A stretch of DNA of 64,000 bases from JAFMDF01 sp965222705. GTDB taxonomy: Bacteria > Bacteroidota > Bacteroidia > Chitinophagales > Saprospiraceae. The stretch covers positions 1-64,000 of the forward strand of contig CBDCUO010000016.1 in NCBI GenBank assembly GCA_965222705.1, written 5' to 3'. A program made the position numbers and the translations under genes. The notes beneath the pieces were generated by a model, which was not told the DNA's origin, searched no databases, and saw only the letters and a program-made list of their open reading frames with translations. Within the stretch, counting starts at the first letter, position 1; the number at the start of each line of letters is the position of its first letter. This document shows, piece by piece, positions 45,706 to 53,275 of this stretch.

Positions 45706-45819
45706 ATGAATTACAACAACTTCAAATTCTTTTTAATGCTTGGTGTATTCTTTACCACTAGCTGTTCCAACAATAAATTTGCTTTGAAACCAAGTAATTT
45801 AGGTTTTCTTAACCATTAA
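45706..45819 (+). CDS. Tiny lipoprotein or truncated lipoprotein gene
   Basis: A 37-codon frame encodes MNYNNFKFFLMLGVFFTTSC, a lipoprotein signal with its lipobox Cys, followed by only 17 residues. It fills the gap between the FG-GAP protein and the sulfatase. It could be a small lipoprotein or the remnant of a larger one. I cannot identify a family. Confidence 0.35.
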   Translation: MNYNNFKFFLMLGVFFTTSCSNNKFALKPSNLGFLNH

Positions 45820-45834
45820 TTGAATAATTCTAGT

Positions 45835-47490
45835 ATGAAAAAGCTATTTTCTTTTTGCCTTTTTTTTGTATTAATACTTGCTTGCAGCAGTAGCAAAGAA
45901 GAAGTAAAAAATACTCCAAAAGCCAAACCCAATATCCTTTTCCTAGCCATAGACGACCTACGCCCCGAACTAGGCTGCTATGGTTCAGCTATTGCCATTA
46001 CCCCAAATTTAGATGCTATTGCTAAAGAAGGATTGCGTTTTAATCGAGCTTACTGCCAACAACCGATTTGCAGCCCTTCTCGTGCCAGTTTGATGACGGG
46101 CGCACGCCCAGAAACCATTGGTGTTTTTGAAAATTTTGCCTATTTCCGAGATGAAAATCCAGATATTATTACCCTTCCACAGCACCTTCGAGCCAATGGC
46201 TATGAGACGGTTCATGTTGGAAAAATCTACCACAAACCTGCCTTTGCGGACTTAGAAAAATCGTGGAGCCGTGAACCCGCTTATGATAAAGTAACCTATG
46301 AAAAACCGAAATTACCAGGTGGGTATGCTTTACCAGAAAATGTAGCCCTTTTCAAAAAAAATCGAGACGAGATGTTGGCTAAATATGGAGATGTTTCTCG
46401 CTTTGGTTTGGGAAAAGGGCCTGCTTATGAAAGTGCAGATGTACCCGACCAAACGTATGAAGATGGGTATAATGTAGAGTTGGCTATTGCTACTTTAAAA
46501 GATATGGTAGAGAATGGTGGCGATAAGCCATTTTTCTTAGGAATGGGTTTTAAACTACCTCATTTAAATTGGGTTGCTCCAAAAAAATACTGGGATATGT
46601 ACGACCGTGAGGAAATCCCGATGACAACGCAGACCGATGCCCCTGAGAATGGTGCAGCAATGGGTTTGCATGCTTCTTTTGAATTAAGAGCCAGACAAGG
46701 CATTCCTAAAAGTGGGCCAATAGAAAGAGAACTAGCCAAAACCTTAAAGCACGGCTATCTGGCTAGTGTAACTTATGTGGATGCCTTAGTCGGCAAAATG
46801 ATAGCTGCCTTGGAAGAAACAGGCGTAAAGGGCAACACCATTATTATGGCCTGGAGCGACCACGGTTGGCATATTGGCGATATGGGCGTTTGGGGAAAAG
46901 CGACGAATTATGAAATTGCGACCCGTGTTCCAATGATGATTTCAACGCCCAATATGCCCGATGAAAATAAGGGGAAGGCAACCGATGCTTTAGTAGAGTT
47001 AATTGATATGTATCCTACTTTATGTGATTTGGTGGGAATCGACTTACCTGCACATTTAGAAGGACAAAGTTTTAAACCCTTATTGACCGACCCTGATAGA
47101 GCTTGGAAAACAGCTGCTTTTTCCCAATATCCCAATCCTGCTTTACGGGAGTGGGCCGCCAATCCCTTATCTCCTGCTATGCGAGAAACGTATTTTGGTC
47201 CATTAATCCAAGAAGTAGAAGGTAAAATCAAAGCCCAACAAAAAGAAAAATGGGATAGAGATTTATTTGAGAATAATTTAATGGGTTATGCCATGCGAAC
47301 AGATAGATACCGATTAATTGTTTGGAAAGATAGGACTCAACCTGACAAAACCCCTATTGATATAGAATTATTTGACCACCAAACAGACCCAACAGAAACG
47401 GTCAATATTGCAGATAAATCCTCTGAATTGGTAGCAGAATTAATGACTCAATTTAATGAGGGTTGGAAGGGGAATTTAGCAAAAGAGTAA
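45835..47490 (+). CDS. S1 sulfatase, iduronate-2-sulfatase-like (possible S1_7), lipoprotein
   Basis: I use ATG 45835 rather than the TTG at 45820. The 551-residue protein has a lipoprotein signal (FFVLILAC, Cys17), NILFLAIDDLRPELGCYG with the metal-binding Asp pair, the formylglycine motif ICSPSR (Cys79), HVGKIYHK and AWSDHGWHIGDMGVWGK. The DDLRPELGCYG signature is typical of the iduronate-2-sulfatase-like subgroup, which in marine PULs often acts on galactan sulfates. It is intact, unlike the two sulfatases near 24-26 kb. Its position between the FG-GAP protein and a permease places it in the operator E unit. Confidence 0.9.
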   Translation: MKKLFSFCLFFVLILACSSSKEEVKNTPKAKPNILFLAIDDLRPELGCYGSAIAITPNLDAIAKEGLRFNRAYCQQPICSPSRASLMTGARPETIGVFENFAYFRDENPDIITLPQHLRANGYETVHVGKIYHKPAFADLEKSWSREPAYDKVTYEKPKLPGGYALPENVALFKKNRDEMLAKYGDVSRFGLGKGPAYESADVPDQTYEDGYNVELAIATLKDMVENGGDKPFFLGMGFKLPHLNWVAPKKYWDMYDREEIPMTTQTDAPENGAAMGLHASFELRARQGIPKSGPIERELAKTLKHGYLASVTYVDALVGKMIAALEETGVKGNTIIMAWSDHGWHIGDMGVWGKATNYEIATRVPMMISTPNMPDENKGKATDALVELIDMYPTLCDLVGIDLPAHLEGQSFKPLLTDPDRAWKTAAFSQYPNPALREWAANPLSPAMRETYFGPLIQEVEGKIKAQQKEKWDRDLFENNLMGYAMRTDRYRLIVWKDRTQPDKTPIDIELFDHQTDPTETVNIADKSSELVAELMTQFNEGWKGNLAKE

Positions 47491-47492
47491 CC

Positions 47493-47520
47493 GTAGCTTA
47501 GGCATTCCTGCCTGAGCAGC
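47493..47520. repeat. GTAGCTTAG-type repeat
   Basis: GTAGCTTAGGCATTCCTGCC followed by TGAGCAGC starts three bases after the sulfatase stop. It is related to 21343-21408 and 33184-33213, and its own inverted repeat (AGGCA...TGCCT) indicates a hairpin. Confidence 0.55.
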
Positions 47521-47538
47521 AAAACGTTTTTTTATCCT

Positions 47539-48873
47539 ATGATTTGGCAATTATCCACCTTATTACTGGTATTAGTCTTGCTCATTATTTCTATTTCCAA
47601 ATGGAAAGTTCACCCCTTTATTGCCCTCTTATTAGCAGCCTTATCATTAGGACTTTGCCTAGGAATGGACGGGGCTAAAACCGTAGATGTTTTGCTACAA
47701 GGATTCAGTAATACCTTAAAATGGATAGCCGTAGTAGTAATATTAGGTGCATTTATAGGAGAAGTACTTCGAGAAACGGGTGGTGCTTTGCGTATTTCCA
47801 ATGCCATCGTCAAATGGGTTGGAGAAAAACGGATTCCTTGGGCAATGGGAATTACAGGGTACTTAGTATCTATTCCTGTTTTTGTAGATGTGGCGTACAT
47901 TGTTTTACAACCCATCACAGAGGCGTTGTCCATTCGCAGTAAAAAACCAATTTTGGTAATTGGATTGGCTTTGACGGCTGGTTTGACCGTTTCTCATACT
48001 TTACTGCCGCCTACTCCTGGTCCATTAGCAGTTGCCTCCTTATTAGATGCTAATATTGGTAGATTGTTATTAATTAATGGAGTGGTTGGACTTTGTGCAA
48101 TGGTCGGTGGTATTTTATGGGCAGCTATTTACTGTCAAAAATATCGCTTACCTTATGATGAAAAACTAGTAGCCTTACAACAGCAAACGGCTACCTCACC
48201 CGAAGAAAAACCTACTCAACAATGGCTACTTTTAGATTTATTACCCATTCTAGTGCCTATCGTATTAATGGGAATCGGAGCCTTTTTTAAATCGGATGAA
48301 CCAACACTAATGGGGCAAATTTTATCCTTTATCAGTACACCAATGATTGCCGTTTTAGTAGGTGCAGCCATTGCTTTCCTACAATTTAATCGCGCTAATC
48401 ATAAAAAAAGCGGCAATGAATTAATGGAACAGGCTATCGTAAAATCTGCTTTAGTCATTATGATTACAGGAGCTGGTGGTGCATTGGGTTATGTAATTAG
48501 AGAAAGTGGCATTCAGGATTCTCTAGCCGCTTTTTTTGTGGGACTTCCTTTTCTGGGTTTCCTCATTCCTTTTTTAGTTGCTGCCGTTTTGACCACGGCA
48601 ACAGGTTCCATCACTGTTTCCCTAATAGGCACTGCCTCTATTATCGGCCCGATGGCTAACAGTATGCCTTTTTCTCCCGAAATTTTAGCAGCCTTAATTG
48701 GTTGTGGTTCTTTTTGTGTTTTTCATGCCAATTCTAGTTTTTTCTGGTTGTTAAATCGATTGCATGAAGCGCCCGTTAATATTTTATATCGAACTTATAC
48801 TTTGCAAAGTTTGGTGATGGGAATTTCTGGGTTGATGGCGGTATTGATTTTGAAGCTTATAGGAGTCAACTAA
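47539..48873 (+). CDS. GntP-family gluconate/sugar-acid permease
   Basis: The 444-residue protein has about 12 membrane helices with GntP-family features: KVHPFIALLLAALSLGL, the IPVFVDVAYIVLQP helix, VSHTLLPPTPGP, and FCVFHANSSFFWLLNRLH near the end. GntP proteins import gluconate and related sugar acids with protons. A sugar-acid permease fits a pathway that passes through 3,6-anhydrogalactonate, if some oxidation happens before uptake, but the real substrate is unknown. It follows the sulfatase by 48 bp and ends the PUL. Confidence 0.88.
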   Translation: MIWQLSTLLLVLVLLIISISKWKVHPFIALLLAALSLGLCLGMDGAKTVDVLLQGFSNTLKWIAVVVILGAFIGEVLRETGGALRISNAIVKWVGEKRIPWAMGITGYLVSIPVFVDVAYIVLQPITEALSIRSKKPILVIGLALTAGLTVSHTLLPPTPGPLAVASLLDANIGRLLLINGVVGLCAMVGGILWAAIYCQKYRLPYDEKLVALQQQTATSPEEKPTQQWLLLDLLPILVPIVLMGIGAFFKSDEPTLMGQILSFISTPMIAVLVGAAIAFLQFNRANHKKSGNELMEQAIVKSALVIMITGAGGALGYVIRESGIQDSLAAFFVGLPFLGFLIPFLVAAVLTTATGSITVSLIGTASIIGPMANSMPFSPEILAALIGCGSFCVFHANSSFFWLLNRLHEAPVNILYRTYTLQSLVMGISGLMAVLILKLIGVN

Positions 48874-49420
48874 AATGCTGTAGTGGGGCTACAAGTAAAG
48901 ATAGGATGAGTCGCCAGCGAGTTATTGAGGCTGTCTCAAAAGAAGTCTTTTTAGGGAATCATGAACAATCATGTAAAAATAGGCTGGTTCAATAGGAATG
49001 GGCAATGATTAAAATCCGAAAGTTTTGTAAGTAATTTGTTTGCCAACTTTTTTAGGACAACGTAAGTGACCATGCTTGTTGTTCGCATGAATTTAAATTA
49101 GACCCAGATAATCCCGAAGACATTCTTTTAGCAAAGTCTGGCTTTGGTGGAACAGAGTATATGCTATCAGGTTTATTTTCAGAAGGCAGTAAAAGAGGGA
49201 TGTCTTATTCATCGCCAAAAAAAGAAGCAACAAAGTCTAGGCTGAAAAAATGCTCAGCTACAAGCTGGCTCCCACACCCACTTTTCAGCCAGGGTGCCAC
49301 CCGCAGAGTTTTACTTATTCAAGAAAAGAATTACTCCTCTCAAAAATCACTTTTTTATACGGTACATAGTATTGATAGAAATATTCCGATATTTTTAATA
49401 TTAAAAATAAAGTCCCTCCC
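48874..49420. other. Intergenic region with unrecognised ORF debris
   Basis: No complete gene is seen. On the plus strand an open stretch from about 49057 reads DHACCSHEFKLDPDNPEDIL and continues LAKSGFGGTEYMLSGLF, with protein-like composition. After about 49220 it turns into low-complexity sequence. It looks like a fragment of a lost gene whose family I do not recognise. The far end holds the second copy of the 50-bp 3' element. Confidence 0.4.
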
Positions 49421-49425
49421 CTATA
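49374..49425. repeat. About 50-bp 3' element, copy 2
   Basis: This segment matches 9987-10038, sharing the palindrome TTTTTAATATTAAAAA and the CCCTCCCCTAT tail. It directly adjoins the stop codon of the minus-strand peptidase gene at 49421, supporting a terminator role. Confidence 0.6.
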
Positions 49426-50224
49426 AACAGTCTTCACTTATTCCTAAAATGTATTTTTCGACTACTCCGATAGGTTGAGCAGTTTCAGCGCCTTTAAAGC
49501 CGGTAATTAGCTCCTCTTTTAGTCGGATTCGGGCTTGGTCAGTCAGTTTTTTTGCGAGCGGCAAATAAGACCAATGCCATTTTTCTTCATTATAACCATG
49601 CGGGCGCGTTGTCCCTTTAGGCGAATAGGGCTGACAAAAACCATAATTCGGCGCATTTTTTACCAACCAATTATATATTTCTAAACCCTCCCCTTTTTCA
49701 AAGTAGTCATTATTCAAATTATTTAAATCTATATCTGTTCCCCAATGGTGTCGGGAAGTACCAGGCATGGAACTCCATTTTAAGATTTTTAAAGCTCTCC
49801 TTACGGGATCAGGGGTGGTTTCGGCCAGGTTTTCTTTGCCTTCATGAAGCCTTTTTCCTGTCCATTTTGCTTCCCAAATAGATTTTTGAGTCTCAAAATT
49901 TCGAGTAGCAGAGAGGATTTTCAAAAGGAGGCCTTTCTTTCGAGCTGCTTCGTGCATTTTGATAAACTGAACATAGGCTTCTTTTCGGAGCAGGCGACCC
50001 TCTCTATCGGCATATTGTGCGGCTATTCTTACAAAATTGCTATCCTTTGCAGGATCAAATTTACCCATGATATAATCGAGTGTAATACTAGTATCTATGA
50101 CAACAGGGCGAACTGAAAATTCTGCATCAGTGGAAAGGGATGCCTTTTGCTGTTTGATTGAATTGGGCTTAGAACAAGCTAAACACCCCCAACTGACCAG
50201 AATAGAAAAAATATATAGTTTCAT
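49421..50224 (-). CDS. M15-family (VanY-type) D,D-carboxypeptidase, lipoprotein
   Basis: I place the start at ATG 50224 (MKLYIFSILVSWGCLAC, a lipoprotein signal), because a longer frame back to 50386 would overlap the divergent kinase gene. The 267-residue protein has the zinc-site motifs of peptidase M15B: SRHHWGTDID (His and Asp ligands) and EEKWHWSYLP (catalytic Glu and His ligand). It should trim D-Ala or D-Ala-D-Ala from peptidoglycan stems in the periplasm. It is divergent from the glycerate kinase and has no evident link to the PUL. Confidence 0.85.
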   Translation of the reverse strand: MKLYIFSILVSWGCLACSKPNSIKQQKASLSTDAEFSVRPVVIDTSITLDYIMGKFDPAKDSNFVRIAAQYADREGRLLRKEAYVQFIKMHEAARKKGLLLKILSATRNFETQKSIWEAKWTGKRLHEGKENLAETTPDPVRRALKILKWSSMPGTSRHHWGTDIDLNNLNNDYFEKGEGLEIYNWLVKNAPNYGFCQPYSPKGTTRPHGYNEEKWHWSYLPLAKKLTDQARIRLKEELITGFKGAETAQPIGVVEKYILGISEDCL

Positions 50225-50285
50225 TTTCAAAAATTTAGCGGCTAAATAAATAGATTTTTTTTGTAAAAACCTTAATTTGACACAC

Positions 50286-51431
50286 ATGAATATTCTCATT
50301 GCGCCAGATGCTTTTAAAGACGCACTTCCAGCACTGAAAGTTTGTATGGCTATTGAGCGAGGTTTACGACTAGCTAACAAAAGCATACAAACTTGCCTTT
50401 TCCCACTAGCTGATGGAGGAGAAGGAACAGCAGAAATTCTGATTTACCATAGCAAAGGTAAGCGAATTAGCACTAAGGTGAGTGACCCCCTTTTTAGAAT
50501 AACCTCTGCTTCTTATGGGCTTTCGGGAGACGGAAAAACCGCTTTTATTGAAATGGCACAGGCTTCTGGACTCCAACTGCTCCATAAAGCAGAACGAAAT
50601 CCAATGAAAACCACGACTTATGGTACTGGCGAATTAATAAAAGATGCACGCTCAAAAGGGGTCACCAATATTCTATTAGGCATTGGAGGTAGTGCAAGCA
50701 ATGATTGCGGTATGGGTATGGCAATCGCTCTCGGCTATCAATTTTTGGACAAAAATGGAAAACAATTGAAAGGAATCGGTGAAAACTTGGAAAGAGTAAA
50801 GCAGATTTTGCCTCCCTCTCCGACAGTTGACCTTCCCAAAATAAAGGTAATTTGCGATGTAGAAAATCCTTTATTTGGGGAAAAGGGCGCAGCACAAGTC
50901 TATGCCCCTCAAAAAGGAGCAGATAAAAGAATGGCAAGCAGGCTAGATAGAGGATTGCAGCACTTTTCTACCGTTTTAGAAAAGCATTTTGGCAAAGATT
51001 TCGCCTTTGTTGAAGGAGCTGGAGCAGCTGGAGGAATGGGGGCAGGTTGCATGGCATTCCTAAATACCAAGCTGCGACCAGGTATTGACTTAGTGATAGA
51101 ACAAACAAATTTTGAAGCACAAGTAAAGTGGGCAGATTTAATCATTACGGGTGAGGGAAAAATTGACAATCAAACACTAAATGGGAAACTGATCTCAGGC
51201 ATCACCCGACTTGGCAACAAGCATAGAGTTCCGGTCATCGCTCTCTGTGGCACTTTATCTACCACGCCGTTTAATATTAGTAAACTGGGGTTATCTGCTG
51301 CTTTTTCTATTTTAAACCAACCAATGTCATTGAAAATGGCTTTAGCGCAAACTTCACAATGTTTGGAACAAACTGCCTTTTCCATAGGTCAATTTTTGAC
51401 CATCGGGAACATATTTGCACGTCATTCCTGA
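50286..51431 (+). CDS. Glycerate kinase (GlxK/GarK family)
   Basis: I use ATG 50286; the TTG at 50277 is less likely. The 381-residue protein matches the bacterial glycerate 2-kinase family: ILIAPDAFKDALPALKVCMA at the N-terminus, PLADGGEGTAEIL, LLGIGGSASNDCGMGMA with the glycine-rich loop, EGAGAAGGMGAG and DLIITGEGKIDNQTLNGK. It would phosphorylate D-glycerate to 2-phosphoglycerate, linking hexarate, glyoxylate or serine metabolism to glycolysis. It appears monocistronic. Confidence 0.9.
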   Translation: MNILIAPDAFKDALPALKVCMAIERGLRLANKSIQTCLFPLADGGEGTAEILIYHSKGKRISTKVSDPLFRITSASYGLSGDGKTAFIEMAQASGLQLLHKAERNPMKTTTYGTGELIKDARSKGVTNILLGIGGSASNDCGMGMAIALGYQFLDKNGKQLKGIGENLERVKQILPPSPTVDLPKIKVICDVENPLFGEKGAAQVYAPQKGADKRMASRLDRGLQHFSTVLEKHFGKDFAFVEGAGAAGGMGAGCMAFLNTKLRPGIDLVIEQTNFEAQVKWADLIITGEGKIDNQTLNGKLISGITRLGNKHRVPVIALCGTLSTTPFNISKLGLSAAFSILNQPMSLKMALAQTSQCLEQTAFSIGQFLTIGNIFARHS

Positions 51432-51858
51432 GCGCTGTCTGTTTTACCCAATAGGCTCGTCGTAGCAACTGGCTTTGGGCACAACTAACAAAAAAAAGAA
51501 ATAGAACAAAAAAACTACAAAGGCTATCTATTTTGAAATTGAAAAAAAGGCGGAAAAACAGTTGCTAAAAAACTAAATCAGCCAAAGTCCAAATTAAGAA
51601 TCTTTAATACTCTTACTTTTCACTCCCACCACAATACGCTCTACAATTTCCTTTGCAGTCGTAAGTGTAGATAAATTATGCGGTGGCTTTAGACCCAAAT
51701 AGGGTGGCTACATAATTATCGAGCGTATCTTCTATCCATACTGCCATCTGAGGATGCCAATTGGGTGAAATGTTGATGATTTTTTCCCGCATTAATATAA
51801 TATTGAAGGACTATCGAAATCCTTTTAATTAAAATAGTAGTTTGACCCGATAAAAGAT
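51432..51858. other. Intergenic region containing decayed minus-strand gene pieces
   Basis: The 427-bp gap holds no intact gene. The first 150 bp show nothing. From 51594 to 51792 lie the minus-strand remnants described in the next entry. Confidence 0.5.
51594..51792 (-). pseudogene. Gene remnant with a DUF2271-like start
   Basis: From ATG 51792 a 38-codon frame contains SPNWHPQMAVWIEDTLDNYV, reminiscent of DUF2271-type secreted proteins, and stops at 51676. A second short frame (LSTLTTAKEIVERIVVGVKS) follows to a stop at 51594-51596. The two pieces do not obviously belong to one family, so this may be a deletion fusion. Confidence 0.35.
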
Positions 51859-53097
51859 TTATTGGGATAAGTTTTCAGGATAAAAATCCTTTCTCTCCTG
51901 TGCTTCTATAAAGGGTATTACCATTTGATAAATAGGTTTAAATAACTCGCTGGAACGTCCACTTCGATTGGTCATTAAAGCAATAGAAAAATCATAGTCG
52001 GGGAATAATAAGAGTAATGCAATAGCACCTTCAATAGTGCCTCCGTGATGGATAATTTTTACTTTTCTAGGGGAGAAATTTTTTTCATTAACATCAATAC
52101 GCCAACCTAAGCCATAGTTTTGTGGGTTAGCCGCTCCGTTATTTAATGTTTGTGGAGTGAATAGTGCCATTTTTGTTTCTGCACTCAAAAAAGTGCTGTC
52201 CAATAAAGCATTGCCCATTTTTACTAAATCAGTGGGCGTAGAGAGCAATCCGCCTCCCGCCCATTTATTGCTAATATCTACCTCAAAAGCAGGTTTATAT
52301 TGGTTTTCTTTGACGGTATAAAAAGTTGCTATGTCTTTATTTGGTATGGTTGCTCTCCCCAAAAGCGTATGCTTCATGCTTAAGGGGTCCAATATTTCTT
52401 TTTGTAAATATTCGGGAAATGGTTGCTGACTAGCTGCCTCCATTACTGCACTCAATAAGGTGTAACCATACGTACTATAATTAAAACCATTCCCTGGCTC
52501 AAACAACAAATTATCTTTACTAAAAACGGCGACCGCTTCTTGGACAGAATTAAACGGTTCATTATTAAATCCCTCGTGAATGGGCAGGCAAAAACAGAAG
52601 TTGTAGTGTCGAATTCCTGCTGTGTGGCTTGCCAATTGACGGGGTGTAATATTGGGATTAGTCAATTTGTAATTCGGCAATAAACGACCAATTGGTTCAT
52701 CCAATTGAATTTTCTTTTGTTCCAACAGGGTTGCCAAAGCGACGGAAGTGACAGATTTGGAAATACTGCCTATTCGATAAATCGTATTTTCATTGGCTAC
52801 TTTCTGAGCAGCAATATCTGCATATCCTATGGCTTCTGCCCAAAGCACTTTATCTCGATGCCCAATAGCTACTGACAAAGAAGGGGCTTGAAGTTTTTGC
52901 TGCCACTCTATCAATAATTTTTGAGCTGCTGCAATGGGCCGTATCCATAGGCTATCTTTATTATTGACCTCTTTCTGTTGCTGTGGAATTTCAGGCAACG
53001 TTTTCCAGACAAAAGGATTAGGAATTAGAGGCTGCAAGGCAAAATATAGACAGATAAGCACTAAAGGCACTATCAAAAGAAACAGTCGTTTTTTCAT
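51859..53097 (-). CDS. Serine beta-lactamase-fold hydrolase (class C / LACTB-like)
   Basis: The 412-residue protein has an N-terminal membrane anchor (LFLLIVPLVLICLYFAL). The penicillin-binding fold motifs are SISK (Ser111, Lys114), YST (Tyr207, with Thr where Asn is usual), and HHGGTIEG as the KTG equivalent. Proteins of this sort include esterases, D-aminopeptidases and beta-lactamase homologues. A resistance function is not implied. It probably acts in the periplasm. No operon partner is visible. Confidence 0.85.
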   Translation of the reverse strand: MKKRLFLLIVPLVLICLYFALQPLIPNPFVWKTLPEIPQQQKEVNNKDSLWIRPIAAAQKLLIEWQQKLQAPSLSVAIGHRDKVLWAEAIGYADIAAQKVANENTIYRIGSISKSVTSVALATLLEQKKIQLDEPIGRLLPNYKLTNPNITPRQLASHTAGIRHYNFCFCLPIHEGFNNEPFNSVQEAVAVFSKDNLLFEPGNGFNYSTYGYTLLSAVMEAASQQPFPEYLQKEILDPLSMKHTLLGRATIPNKDIATFYTVKENQYKPAFEVDISNKWAGGGLLSTPTDLVKMGNALLDSTFLSAETKMALFTPQTLNNGAANPQNYGLGWRIDVNEKNFSPRKVKIIHHGGTIEGAIALLLLFPDYDFSIALMTNRSGRSSELFKPIYQMVIPFIEAQERKDFYPENLSQ

Positions 53098-53275
53098 GGT
53101 TAAGGTGATTGAGTGTTTATAACTTATGGCACTGTTAGAGACAAGTACTTATAAATTTAGTTGTATGCTTTAAAACAATAGGCTCATATCTTTATAAAAG
53201 AATAAAGAGAGGTACCTTGTTCGGCCGTAGCTGATGGAGCGAGATGAAGCAAAATGAGTTCGAATCTATTCTTTC

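Noticed and set aside
10101..48873. Agar rather than carrageenan as the PUL substrate
   Set aside because: No GH117, GH50 or GH86-type gene is seen, whereas GH127 paralogues and several sulfatases are present. Agar-type galactans cannot be fully excluded because the GH16 subfamilies were not computed.
49161..49478. 105-codon plus-strand frame as a real gene
   Set aside because: Only its first part has protein-like composition. It then runs through a low-complexity stretch and the 50-bp 3' repeat, and overlaps the end of the peptidase gene, so it is gene debris at most.
50225..50386. 54-residue N-terminal extension of the M15 peptidase
   Set aside because: It would overlap the coding start of the divergent glycerate kinase and would precede a clear lipoprotein signal that begins at ATG 50224.
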